The notes beneath the pieces were generated by a model, which searched no databases, was not told the DNA's origin, and saw only the letters and a program-made list of their open reading frames with translations. Positions 13,332-24,546 of a stretch of DNA of 64,000 nt are shown one piece after another. The DNA is from Microvelia longipes (lineage: Eukaryota; Arthropoda; Insecta; Hemiptera; Veliidae). How positions within the stretch are numbered: position 1 is the first letter of the stretch; every line of letters begins with the position of its first letter. The stretch is taken from the NCBI GenBank assembly GCA_018340805.1, contig JACMZG010001870.1, positions 50,171,540-50,235,539 of the forward strand, read 5' to 3'. The translations under genes and the position numbers were made by a program.

Positions 13332-13641
13332 TTTTTATTTTTTCTTAGTATCGTTAGAATTGTTGGTTTTTGTAATTTAGTATTATTTTTTTATCTATGT
13401 CTCATATTTTTTTATACCTTTATGTTATTGTGTATATAATTTACCCCTGCATATTGTAGATACTATACCGCAATACAGTTATGTATGCATGTACATGTAA
13501 TTTTTTACCCCCTTTTTTAATTATAATACTAACCTTTTTATCAATAATGAATTGATTATTAAATCTATTAACTTCTATTATGTTATAGATGGTAAGGTTC
13601 TATTTGCTTAGTCTCTTTTAAAAATATTTTTTGATTGTTGG

Positions 13642-15104
13642 TGTTGTATTTTAATTTTTAAAGCCTTTCTATACTGTTTTCAATATAATGCATTATGATT
13701 TCCGTTAATACTGTAAGTTCATCCTTCTATCATACTATTTTTCTTTGATTCATTTTGAGTTTTTAGTGCTTGATTTATAAAGACAATAAAGATGGACCAA
13801 GAAATAATTCAGTGGTACCGAGGGAAAGAAAAAGGAATAGAGAAGACCTAGAGTGAGGTGGATTGAGGAGATGAGAATCATATGTGGACAGGAGACATGC
13901 AAAGGGTAGCATTAGATAGAAAAAGAATGGGGAAGGATGGGAGAGGTAAACAAAAATATTCTAATAAATAAAATAAAACAGAAAATCATATTAAGAAGAA
14001 ATATGTATATATGTGTATGTAGGGTGTGTTTATATGTATATGTGTGTATATATGTATGTGTGAATATATATGTATGTGTATATATGTACGTATGTATGTG
14101 TATGTATTTATACATGTATATGGATGTGTATGTGTGTATGTATATGTATATGTATGAGTGTACGTGTGTGTGTATATGTATATGTATGTGTCTGTATGTA
14201 TATATTTGTGTGTATAATATATGTATATGTATGTATGTATGGGTGTGTATGAATGTATATGTCTGTATGTGTGTATATGTATAATGTGCGTGTAAAAAAA
14301 TAAAATAAAAACATAAAACTCAAAACTAATATATAATATTATATTACAATCAATACTTATACTAATAAAATTTTATAATCTTAACATATTTATATTAACT
14401 AATATTACAGTTTTAACCCATCTAATATTTTATGTATTTTTTAAATTATACTAATGTATTTTATTAGTTGCTTATGTAATATAAAGCTGTGATAATTAAC
14501 AATTAATATTTTAAATAATTAGTTAGTTAATAGTTAAATAATTAATTAATTTAAGGCAAAACAATTAGATAATTATTTATTTGTTATATAAGCGCATGTG
14601 CATGTAAGTGTTAAAAATTAAAATTAAAAATTCATATTTTATCTATTAAATAATAGTAATAGTACATAAAGTATAAAAATATATATAAAGTATAAGAAAA
14701 TTAATAGAAATAAAGAAATAGATTTAAGGGTATAAAGAATATAGGAAAAATAGAAAAAAAATAAGAAACCAATGTATTTTACTAACAAGTACAAATTAAA
14801 GTAATGCAAGATTAAAAAAATATATAAAACCTGTATCAACCGATTTTTTCCCCATTTAGGGCACCACGGCTTAGCGCCGACTTGGCACAAAATTTAAATT
14901 ATCTTTGTATGATTAATTCTGTTATTATGTATAAGTGCAAATAAATGGTTTATTTATTTATTTATTTATTTATAATGCTTGATTTTAGTTTTAACTTCAT
15001 ATTTGAATTAGTTTTTAATTATTTTTAATTTTTTTGTAGGAATGGCTTATTGATGTTACTTTTTAATGTTTTGACAGTGTTAATTATCCTAACATGTAAC
15101 TACT
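13642..15104. repeat. AT-rich insertion with TATG/TGTA microsatellite
   Basis: 1.46 kb present in only one arm of the Penelope fold-back. 14000-14290 is an imperfect run of TATG, TGTG and TATA; open frames there read Tyr/Cys/Val or His/Thr/Tyr repeats and are not genes. (TTTA)n lies at 14950-14972. No coding homology seen. Confidence 0.6.
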
Positions 15105-15398
15105 ATTTGTAAGTTCTATTAAAATTTTTCTTTTTTTTGTATTGAAATTATGCAGATTTTTTAATTTCAAATTTCTCTGAATGTTGTAGTTATTGCTATG
15201 TTTTAATGTCTATCTTCTCTTTTTAGGTTTTATTGACATGAATATATGCTATGTAAGGTGTAGCGAAATATAGTCATTTAATTTTAGTAATTAACGTCCC
15301 ATCAAGTGTATTTTTTTAATTATAAATTAAAATGATTAAGATAACCATTATTTATAGATAACCAGCTCAATATACAACAATTACTATAACATTATTTA

Positions 15399-16325
15399 CT
15401 ATAATACGACACACGGCTAAAATCAATTGACAGCGCGCCAAAATCTCAATGCTTTCAACCATCTTTTTTAACAAAAAAAAATCCCTTGTTTTAAGTAACA
15501 AAAAATCCCAACTCTGGCAACACTGAAAGTCAGGTTATGTTTTGAATTTTATTATTTGTTTATATTTGATATCTTATTTTTTTTAAATATTTATTTACTT
15601 TTTAAGTAGGAATATTGTTGTATCTTATAAATTTATCAACTAAGTGTTGCTTTAAATTTGTTCGGGAAGTATGAATTAAGTGGACTTAAAGTTGTTAATT
15701 ACATAATGCAATGGATCATAGTAGTTCCATGTCTAAAGTTTGACGATTTAAATAAATCGTCAGCTATAATTACTTTTTTCCAAAACAAACTGCTTTTTTG
15801 TGTCAAGTTTGTATAATTGAATGCGTATTGTTTCATATTATAAAACTAATATGACACAATATGCATTCATAACTTAAAAAAGTCAAGAATGTTATCTATT
15901 GGAAGACATGGAATTTCTTCCAAAAGAAATGTGTCTATTGGTTGACAGACCACAGACTCTGCGCTGTACTCAAATAGCAAGAAATGCTTGAAGAATACGT
16001 CAATGTCCATGCGTCAAATATAGACACTCAGATCGTATTACAACTCTGCAATAATTGGATGAATTGAACAGATTGGAATGAAACGAAACCAACTCAAACA
16101 GATCAATGTGCACAATGAGGGAAATAAAAGCGACGCGAGGTTACAAATATTTACAACCAGTATTGCCTTTTTATGATTTTATTTGCGAAAAAGGTATTTT
16201 TTATACCGAGGATGGCATGAGGTGGAGGGGGAATAAGCGCGGTCGGTCTGAACCAATAGAATTCTTCCCCTTACAGATTTTTGGCGCGCTGTCAATTGAT
16301 TTTAGCCATGTGTCGTATTATAAAT
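15399..16325. mobile_element. TIR element E2 (about 925 bases)
   Basis: Inverted ends of about 43 bases: TAATACGACACACGGC, TAAAATCAATTGACAGCGCG at the left, with the inverted copy at 16279-16322. Same end type as MITE E1 at 6023-6190. The interior has a 24-bp inverted repeat at about 15818-15872 (TTGAATGCGTATTGT/ACAATATGCATTCA) and the palindrome GACGATTTAAATAAATCGTC. The frame at 16106-16327 runs into the terminus and resembles nothing I know. Confidence 0.75.
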
Positions 16326-16422
16326 AGGTGATACCTGACTATACTAAATCTATTATACTTAGATTTTTTTGCGTTTTAGCCTAAAAAAAAAAATAAGGCG
16401 TAACTCCAAACAATCAAACCAA

Positions 16423-16427
<5 letters not shown>

Positions 16428-16500
<73 letters not shown>
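16428..16500. repeat. (AT)n microsatellite
   Basis: About 67 bases of AT followed by GTGTGTG. Confidence 0.97.
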
Positions 16501-16501
<1 letters not shown>

Positions 16502-17259
16502 ACAAAATGAATATGTGTTTGCTTTACCCATATACCGGCACACAATCCACTTTATAGGGGTAAAAAAGAGTAAATTATAGTTAAATTAGGTAAATTAAAT
16601 AAAAATGAATAAGAATAAATTTCTTTTGGATTTTCCAAGTTAAACAAGGAATATAAAAATTAAAAATAAAAGTGGCAAAAAATGTTAAATTTAAATTTTT
16701 AAATTAAAACCTTTTTTTATAAATGTTCAAAGGTTTTTTTCAAAAAATAAAATGTCAAAGAGATACTTAATTTGTGTATTTTGCGGCTTTAAAAAAAAAA
16801 AAGAGGCATTTTTAGGTTGAGAAGAAAACTCCTAATTAACAAGTGTGTCAGACGCATCTGTCTTTTTTCCAGGAAAAAAAATAAAACTCAAAAGAAAACG
16901 GAAAGGAAATGAAAGGACGAGTTCTTGAAAGTTCGAGAAAATTAGGGTTGGAAATAAAACGCTGCTTGTGTGGTTACAAATTTAACCCTCAACTCGACGT
17001 TTAAACACAATTTGTCCTTTAGATATAAATTAGAGCTTGTGAGCCCCCTGTCTATCCCCTCTACCAGCCCTGAAACGAAAAACTTAGAAAGAAAATTCTG
17101 TTAAACATGTCTTTAAGTAAATTGTTTAAAGAAATCTTGCGGATTAGCTGTATAAACAGTTACTTAACTAAAGTTTGAACTGCTCTTTTGTATATTACAA
17201 GAATTTATGTAAATAAAGTACATACACATACATATTACAAGTATAAATGTAAATACAAT
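16501..17259. other. AT-rich unique DNA, nothing recognised
   Basis: No supported gene or repeat. Confidence 0.4.
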
Positions 17260-17405
17260 CCTGGCACTAAGGTCCCCAGGGCGGATTCTCTTTAAAATAC
17301 GCGCTTTCCAGGCTTTTCCGGAGTGACCCCAAGGTCCGACGCCGCGTAGCGTACGAAGCACGAAGCGCCGAGGCCGCAGAGCACCAAAGAAACCCAAGGC
17401 CTCTT
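17260..17405 (-). repeat. GC-rich family-I head, copy on minus strand
   Basis: Minus strand reads AAGAGGCCTTGGGTTTCTTT, GGTGCTCTGCGGCCTCGGCG, CTTCG, matching 172-220. The GC content stands out against the surrounding DNA. The open frame at 17164-17397 lies on it. Confidence 0.6.
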
Positions 17406-18189
17406 GCTTTCTAGCTTAAAGTGGTCGTATCGACTAGTTTTATTCGATTTATCCTTTTTCAAAGCAAAAGATAATAACCATTAATATTGTAACCTTCAAT
17501 GCACAGCAGGTATATATTCGATTCGCTCATCCTTAAACAGTAAATAAATTAGTTTCAATAGTTTCATTTCTCCTCCTTGAGAGTTTTGACTTTGTTATCA
17601 TTATACTTAAATGTACAATAACTCCCTAGTAGGTTTTGTATTACCAATATAATACCAATTTTCCCGTATTGTTTTTAAATATTTTGTTGACAGTGTAGGC
17701 AAAATGACATTTTGCAGCTCAAAAACAGTTCGGTAATGAGCAATTTTGCAGCCGTAAGTAGATAATGGATATTCCCACTTACATCTTAAAATTCCAAGTC
17801 CTCGATAACGGCGAAGTGATTACAGCATCGCTGAGTTAGTGTTGGCAGGATAATTGCTTTAGTAATCATGCTTCCAATGATAACGTCAATTCCTTCAAGC
17901 AGGGGTTGAGGTAATATAGTTAGAGGTCCAGTTTTTAAGGGTGGTAGGGAAGAACAGTTGAATTAAAACTGACTACCCCCCATTTTTGTACAATTTATAG
18001 GGATTAATATTATTTGTAATCATTTGTACAAAATAATAAAGTGTTTATTTATTTATTATTTATTTATTTATTTTAAGGGATATGTCAATGCAGGGAAGAT
18101 ATACTGGCTTAGTATAATAAGCTTCTGGTCAGGCTACAGAATCCTGTCATAAGACAGATGTAAATTTATTAAAATTTTCGTAAAGGTTA
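17406..18189. other. Unique DNA with a short (TTTA)n tract
   Basis: (TTTA)n at about 18037-18078 may be the tail of an old non-LTR insertion. Nothing else recognised. Confidence 0.4.
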
Positions 18190-18465
18190 CGGATTGAATA
18201 ATCATTACAAACCAGCTCACCTAAACCAGCTTACCTATAACCCATGAAACCTATACCAGCTCATCTTAACCAGCTCACCTAAACCAGCTTACCTAATCCA
18301 ATTCACTATTACTAGCTCACCTAACCCAGCTCACCTTAACAAGCTCACCTAAACTAGCTCATTTAATCCAGCTCACCAAGCTCACCTACACCAGCTCACC
18401 TAACCCAGCTCACTTAATCCAGCTCACCTTAACCAGCTCACCTAAACCAGCTCACCTGAGAAAGC
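18190..18465 (+). repeat. 11-13-base minisatellite
   Basis: About 20 copies of CCAGCTCACCTAA(A) and variants (CCAGCTTACCTA, CTCACCTTAA). Confidence 0.93.
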
Positions 18466-19261
18466 ACAGCCTAAATACTTACTTGTTTATCTCTCATCTG
18501 CAGACATAATAAGAAATAATTCTGGCGCGGTGGTCCGCATGTCGGGCGAATTTCACGGAAATGCGCATAATCATCTAGTTGTTGTAAAAAACTATGCCTC
18601 TAAAATTAGAAGTACGCACTATTATTTGCACTAGTTTAAAGCTTAGTTACTTATCTTTAAGCTTAGTCAGTTATCTTTAAAGGGTTTAGCGCATTTCCTT
18701 TGAAAAATACAGACAAAATGAGTTACGAGCAGTGCTAAACTGAGTAACTGCTTAGGTTCTAAAGCATGAACCGGAACCACGCAATGTGCATGGTTCTTGC
18801 ATAAGCAAGAAATGGGTTGTTTAGCTCGGAAACACGCATTCTAAATGAAATTCGCCCGACAGCGGACCACCGCGCCGGAATTATTTATTTAGTAGTTGTA
18901 AACTTATATAATGTAAAAAGCACGGAAACACGCATCCAAAGGAAATTCGCCCGACATGCGGACCACCGCGCCAGAATTATTTTCTAGTTGTAAACTTATA
19001 TTAGGTAAAAAAACGATAAAAAATTATTGTCCCTACTAGGATTTGAACCCAGGTACTCTGGGTTTGAGTTTTCGCATCCAAAGGAAATTCGCCCGACATG
19101 CGGACCACCGCGCCAGAATTATTTTCTAGTTGTAAACTTATATTAAGAAAAAAAAAACAATAAAAAATTATCGACCCTTCCAGGATGTGAACCCAGGTAC
19201 CGTGAGTTTAAGGGGTCGTATTGACTCCGGACCACTGCCATTCAACTCAGAGGCCTAAAAA

Positions 19262-19640
19262 ACATTGAAAACGACACCCTACTCGAAATTTAATTTTTAA
19301 CGACCGTAATTTTGGTTTTCTATAATTTTTGTGGTTCTTTCGACTTTTTGGTAACTTAGAGTGTTCGTATCGACTTCGGACCGGTTTCATTCGATTCAGC
19401 GCCCAAAATTACATAGAAAACGACACCCTACTCGAAATTTAATTTTTAACGACCGTAATTTTGGTTTTCTATAATTTTTGTGGTTTTTTCGACTTTTTGG
19501 TAACTTAGAGTGGTCGTATCGACTTCGGACCGGTTTCATTCGATTCAGCGCCAAAATTACATAGAAAACGACACCCTACTCGAAATTTATTTTTTATCGA
19601 CCTAAATTTTGGTTTTCGGTAATTCACAATGGTTTTTTCG
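19262..19640 (+). repeat. Tandem repeat of about 150-180 bases inside family G
   Basis: Two to three units with GACACCCTACTCGAAATTTA, CGACCGTAATTTTGG, TTTTTCGACTTTTTGG and CGGACCGGTTTCATTCGATT. The copy at 3484-4940 has one unit (4450-4560). Confidence 0.8.
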
Positions 19641-19929
19641 ATTTTTAGGTCTCTTAGAGTGGTCGTATCAACTTCGGACTGGTTTCATTCGATTCAGCGT
19701 CTCAAGAAACATAAATATTGACCTTTTTCGTGGCAAAAAATATTAACCCTGAAATTTGCCGATTTTTTGAAAATTTCGCTGACTCAACAAACCGGGTTAA
19801 TGACGTCACAAAAACCTGGTTTTCAATAGGGTTCGTGTCCTCTCCAAGGTTGATTTTTGTACCAAGTTTGGTTAAAAAATATTAATCCGTTCGAAAGATA
19901 GAGTGTTTACAAGAAAGTGTCTAGAAATA

Positions 19930-19931
19930 TA

Positions 19932-19992
<61 letters not shown>

Positions 19993-20015
19993 ATATAATA
20001 ATATAATATATAATA

Positions 20016-20055
<40 letters not shown>

Positions 20056-20074
20056 ATATATATATATATATATA
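19930..20074. repeat. AT microsatellite with TTATATAA-type interruptions
   Basis: About 145 bases of TA repeats broken by AT/TT slips. Confidence 0.95.
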
Positions 20075-20203
20075 AATTCGCGAAAATTATTTTTTCGTCA
20101 TTAGGGACCTCTCTGAAACGGATTTGTGTCGTGGTCCGAGGTTCAAATTCCGCCATGACGCCTATCCCATTAGGCGAATTTTCAAAGGAAATTCGCTAAA
20201 ATG

Positions 20204-20716
20204 GAGTATATACTGATATATATGTGTATATTCTATTATATCTAGAACATATATAGTATGTTCTATACATGTGTTATAATATATTATTTGAATTTATTCT
20301 TATTTTTTATTTCATTATTTATTATTCAATAGAATTCAAGACTTTATTTTAATTAAGTCCTAAATGACTTAACATGAACATGACTTAGCATGATTGCTTT
20401 ACATAAATTTATGTATTATAAACAAATAACATAAAATACCTTGCTAAAATTGTAAAAATGTAATTTATAAATAAATAAAGTTATTATTAAATTTTTTTTA
20501 TAAATATTCTTTATTTTAAAATAAACATTTATTTACATTACAATAATGTACTGTTAAAAGTACCTCTTGCTTGAGGTCCTAAAAAAGACCTCAGTCTTTT
20601 TTGCGTAAGAGGGAGCTCTACGCAAACACACGCACTTCATTTTCTTCCTTTATATGAATATTTCTGATTTATATCATTTTGATACTACTGAGTTTTGCAA
20701 AACATGAATAGTTGAC
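20204..20716. other. AT-rich DNA with a small GAGGTC/GACCTC inverted repeat
   Basis: 20570-20618 folds as GAGGTC-CTAAAAAA-GACCTC within outer CTCTTGC/GCGTAAGAG arms. No gene seen. Confidence 0.4.
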
Positions 20717-20718
20717 AC

Positions 20719-20944
20719 AATATAATTGTGCGAGAGACACCAAGGAAATGTAACAAGCAAAATGCAATGCTACATTCAGGCTCTGTCGGCGCCCTGATGA
20801 GTTAGACGTAACGAAACAGAGTGGGGGGCATGACATTATGTCGAGCCATCAATGATGACGAATGTCGAATGATGGAACAGTTCCCAGATGTAGCATTGCA
20901 TTTCGCTGTTACATTTCCTTGGTGTCTCTTGCACAATTATATTA
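20719..20944. mobile_element. Small inverted-repeat element carrying the hammerhead core
   Basis: Arms of about 58 bases (20719-20776 and 20888-20944) are inverted copies with a few mismatches; both contain the block GAGACACCAAGGAAATG and the block AATGCAATGCTACAT. The 110-base middle holds the hammerhead core and a GC-richer stretch. It is either a MITE-like element or two head-to-head truncated copies of a ribozyme-bearing retroelement. No coding sequence. Confidence 0.6.
20780..20822 (+). ncRNA. Hammerhead ribozyme core (type III order, minimal stem I)
   Basis: All catalytic-core elements are present in order. Stem III 5' strand CTCTGT (20781-20786), cleavage-site C (20787), GGCGCC in the place of stem I (20788-20793), CTGATGA (20794-20800), stem II GTTA-GACG-TAAC (20801-20812, four perfect pairs and a tetraloop), GAA (20813-20815), stem III 3' strand ACAGAG (20816-20821), six perfect pairs including the required A15.1-U16.1. 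Predicted cleavage lies after GTC. What is odd is stem I: only six bases separate the cleavage site from CTGATGA, too short for a hairpin, but they are self-complementary, so two copies could share an intermolecular stem I. It may otherwise be an inactivated remnant. It lies inside the inverted-repeat element at 20719-20944. Confidence 0.7.
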
Positions 20945-20946
20945 TT

Positions 20947-22424
20947 TCTGATTTACATTATGTACATTTATTTAAATGTTGCATTATTATTATTTAATAA
21001 TTTAATTACATTTAAAGGTGACTTATCTTGTTATAATTTTATTACATGGTTATTAAGTTTAGTATATATTATATTTTTATAGTATTGAGTTTAAATAATA
21101 ATTGTTTTATAACTAGTTCTTCATAAAAGACAAAAATGTTGAGTCCATTATGACCTTACATGTGCATGCGTTTCTAAAAGCACCCTGGTAATATACCTGT
21201 TTGAGTAAGCAAATAAAGATTGTGATTTTAATTATTTATTTAATTAGTAATGCTAAGCATGACTGTAGAAGAATGTTGTAAACTAGGAAAGGAATCAACA
21301 GGTTATTATTTTTAAATATTTAATATGTCTAATAAGTCCTATCAGTTTTTTCTTAAACTTAAATAATGCTGTAAGCGTTTATTATAAATTAAACGAAGAT
21401 CTAAGGATTGTACCTAAACAAAGACTTTGATGACAGTCATCAAACAATTAGCCGCTGCATTGATTACTAAGTCTAGTGTTAATCAGATGCATAATTCATT
21501 ACGGATGATAGAATCTAAAACGCGGCGTTGTGAACGATGTATAACGGGAAACGTCTAATTATTACTTTAGTGTGGCCTGCATCAATAGACGTTACAGAAT
21601 GCATCTTGATGGTTGACAGAATTATATGTCAAACGATAATCTTAAAAAACCCAATAGATTGTATAAAATAAACCTGATGAATAAAACCTTTATCTAGGTT
21701 TAAAATCAACTTAAATATTGAATAGTTATGCCACAATGTTGTAGTTATAGGGCAACACTGAGTAAATTGACATAGAACAGTTTAATATCATATAATACTC
21801 GCATTAATATAATAAACAAGTGTATAGATGTTTTCGCACTTACTTCCTTATCTGGATGTTTCGTAAGACAGACGTGCACAGAACTGTATTCTTCATGGCT
21901 GAACTAATTGACTGATTTTGAATGTATTGAAAAAGGAGTCAGAACAACCTGCATGATATTGAAATAAAGATTCTTCATTATTCTAGTTTCTCTGAGTCTA
22001 GTATTTGAAGATGATTTTAGGTGATTTTACCCTTTATTCATTAACGGATGTACACTGATGATGGCATGTGTGTAAATAAGCAATGAACGAAATCAAATAT
22101 TTCGTTGAGCCCTCCGTTGAGCTCTAGGTTACAGCGCTTGAATTAATTAGACCATAAAACACATACACACATATGTTCAAGACAAGAGGTTATACACTTG
22201 CGTATGGCGAACGATGACTCCCAAAGGCTTTCTTAAAACGAAACGAAACTTGGCATATGGCGAGTGTGCACATCTGTGCAAAAATGGCTCCTACGGTGTA
22301 CGGAACCTCGGCGAAAACACAGGCCACAAACCGGAAGGTCTCATAAGTGGCATTCTTTAAGTCGTAAACATTCTATAGCTTACAGGTAAGAACCGATTTC
22401 AGCTCAATCAGATCGTCTTAAGTT
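20947..22424. other. Unique AT-rich DNA, nothing recognised
   Basis: No frame longer than about 60 codons with coding character. A few lines near 22230 (GAAACTTGGCATATGG) resemble worn family-S sequence. Confidence 0.4.
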
Positions 22425-22770
22425 GCGCATTTCGGAAATAACATAATTATGACGTTATCAAGTGCAAACCTTAACGTAATAAATAAGTACACTAAGTTTC
22501 ATTTTAATACGACAAGTATCCATGATTTTTAATGGGTCATAAAGGTTAAAAAGCATCGAACTTGGTCAGTGCCTGGATAGTTGATTGCTGGGAATAAAAC
22601 GGATATATTAACTATCTGAGGACGAGCTAAGTTAGTTCCAAGACGTCTTTAAAAAATTAACGACTTCTATATTCTGAGGACAAGCGAAGGGAATTCAAAG
22701 TTGGGATGATAAGCGTAACGAATCCGATGTGATGAGGAAAAGTTCCGAGGTTCCCTGTGCCCGGTTTTTT
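22425..22770 (+). mobile_element. Family-S repeat, internally deleted
   Basis: 5S-like segment at 22542-22600 (TTGGTCAGTGCCTGGATAG), preceded by the degraded CRE region and followed by GAGGACAAGCGAAGGGAATT and GATGTGATGAGGAAAAG. About 400 bases of the usual upstream half are missing. Confidence 0.75.
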
Positions 22771-23145
22771 TCTTGTTACAACGCTTCCTCTTCTATTCTA
22801 AGAAAGTGAAGCAATAGAAGCTGCTTAGTTAAATCCAAATAAGAGGCAGTTTTAAACAATCAAACCATATTGACGTTTATTGTTAATAAAAAAGTATCCT
22901 CAAAATTTAATTGACAGAAAGACGATTTATTTTATTTATTTATACATATATAAAATTTTTAAACATAAAAAGAAAACATTTTTTTTTTAGAAAATAATTT
23001 AACATGCTAAATTACAAAAAAAAAAAAAAAACATTTATATGTATAGCCGCATGAGCTTGTGCACGGCACTGAGCTGTAGTTACCTTCTAATTGTTATAAT
23101 AATTTTTTATATTTCCCATGTAAACTTATATAATTAATATTATAC
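22771..23145. other. AT-rich DNA, nothing recognised
   Basis: Contains a poly-A run (23012-23030) but no associated retroelement body that I can recognise. Confidence 0.4.
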
Positions 23146-23153
23146 ATTAGAAT

Positions 23154-23682
23154 CTAAGAATAAGATTATATATAGAAGAAGCACTACTGATAACACGAAA
23201 GGCGGTTCAATGGTGGTCTAAAGTAATGCTGCCATCCTAACAATATACAATTTTCTTATAAAAAAGTTGGCAATACTTCCGGTTGCCATTATTATTAATT
23301 AATGATTGGTTTTCATAAAATGCTAATAGAAATGTCGGATCATTACAATATATTAAGCATTTTAAATTGTAATTTAACGTTTTTAATTAAAATTATATTA
23401 AAAGTAGTCCTCGTCAACTAAATGTAGATTCTTGTATTCTGCTACCCTTTTGCCATCCAAGACCGGTTTTATTAAATACTCAGTAGGTTTTTTAAGTTAT
23501 TATGTTTGTTCTTTACGATCTTTCTTCATTAATGGATATTTATGACACATATTTAAAATAATGTTTTGTTGTTAGGGTGGTACCCCTACTTAAGACCACC
23601 AGTCAACCGGCTTTCGTGTTATCAGTAGAATTACATTGTGTTTACGGTCATATGCTTCTTCTATATTAGTATAATTTTTAAG
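23154..23682. mobile_element. MITE family A, copy A1, with perfect 8-bp TSD ATTAGAAT
   Basis: 529 bases flanked by ATTAGAAT at 23146-23153 and 23683-23690. Inverted ends: CTAAGAATAAGATTATATAT and the reverse of TAGTATAATTTTTAAG, then ACTGATAACACGAAAGGCGG against CGGCTTTCGTGTTATCAGT. Non-coding. 8-bp TSDs fit hAT-like (or P-like) transposition. Confidence 0.85.
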
Positions 23683-23690
23683 ATTAGAAT

Positions 23691-24320
23691 ACTGACTATG
23701 TATTTAATATACCTGTTATAATTATTACTATTTTTATCTTAAATAAATTAAAGAAAATAGTCTAACTATTCAAGAAAAAAGAAAAGTATAGTAAGAAGTA
23801 TTAAGTTATTGCTGTGATATGTGAAAAATAAGAAGAAATCGAATTTGCTTTATTTTGTTATTTTCATTATTTTATTTGTTTATTTATTATATTTTAATCG
23901 ATTTTAAAAATAATGTATGGCTTACAATTTCGCTGATTGGCTTTAGCAATACTTTCCTGACCAAGTAGCTTGGGAAAGCAAAGTGTAATTAACACATAAT
24001 AGCAAGTCATATGCGGGTGTTTTATTAACTGACTCCTATAAATGTAAGTTGCACTTTACATGACTTAATTGTCATGTGGTATGCACTGCTCGTTATATGC
24101 GTGACTCTCCTACGAATGACTTTGAACTTGGCCTAATCTGGACAGTTTCAAAACGTCTGTTTTGAACTCGATCCCAGTAAACATACACGTATTATTCAAG
24201 TATGATTTTAAGTTATGAGATACTTCTGGCGTACTTAATCATTTTTGTATATTTACCTAATAATAAGAATAAAAAATATATTTGTTTCTCCGAAAATTAT
24301 TGAGATGTGGAATATTCTAA
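23691..24320. other. Unique DNA; first 170 bases duplicated at 35123-35292
   Basis: 23691-23862 recurs beside the partial A2 element. The remainder shows no gene. Confidence 0.6.
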
Positions 24321-24546
24321 TAAAAGTAAACAGCATTTGTCTTTCCACAACGATATAATTGAATATACAAAGCCAGCTTTCGACCATAACGATCATCATT
24401 CAGTCTGCTACAAGCCGTGGCCTAAGAAACCGGCAAGGAAGAATTAGACTCATCTCACCGGCACTGATGATGATCGTTATGGTCAAAAGCTGGCTTTGTA
24501 TATTCAATTATATCGTTGTGGAAAGACAAATGCTGTTTACTTTTAT
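24321..24546. repeat. Inverted repeat (about 83-base arms) at the broken 5' end of the retrotransposon
   Basis: Left arm 24321-24403 and right arm 24463-24546 are near-perfect inverted copies with about 60 bases between. The right arm abuts the reverse-transcriptase remnant. Twin-priming inversion or fold-back during insertion could give this layout. Confidence 0.75.

Larger units (their letters stand above)
12458..15324. mobile_element. Large Penelope-derived fold-back with a 1.46 kb insertion in one arm
   Basis: The left arm (12458-13100) matches in reverse 13161-13641, then again 15105-15324. The bases at 13642-15104 interrupt the right arm and hold a TATG/TGTA microsatellite and very AT-rich DNA. 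Penelope-like elements often occur as partial copies in inverted arrangement, which fits. The only coding remnants are the two C-terminal fragments near the loop. Confidence 0.7.
18521..20203. mobile_element. Family-G element 2
   Basis: Same order as 3484-4940 but most of the left fold-back arm is missing. Carries the cleanest tRNA-like T arm of the family (minus: CTGGGTTCAAATCCTAG, about 19030-19046), a 180-base tandem repeat (19262-19640), TGACTCA/TGACGTCA (19780-19786, 19801-19808), an AT microsatellite (19930-20074) and the end palindrome GCGAATTTTCAAAGGAAATT (20174-20195). Confidence 0.7.

Noticed and set aside
13912..14323. Cys/Tyr/Val-rich and His/Thr-rich frames
   Set aside because: Translations of a TATG/TGTA microsatellite.
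16106..16327. 73-codon frame as a gene
   Set aside because: Runs into the right terminus of element E2; no homology recognised.
20850..20872. ATGATGACGAATGTCGAA near the real hammerhead, and a similar minus-strand word at about 63745-63768
   Set aside because: Lacks C3, a usable stem II and stem III; taken as coincidence.
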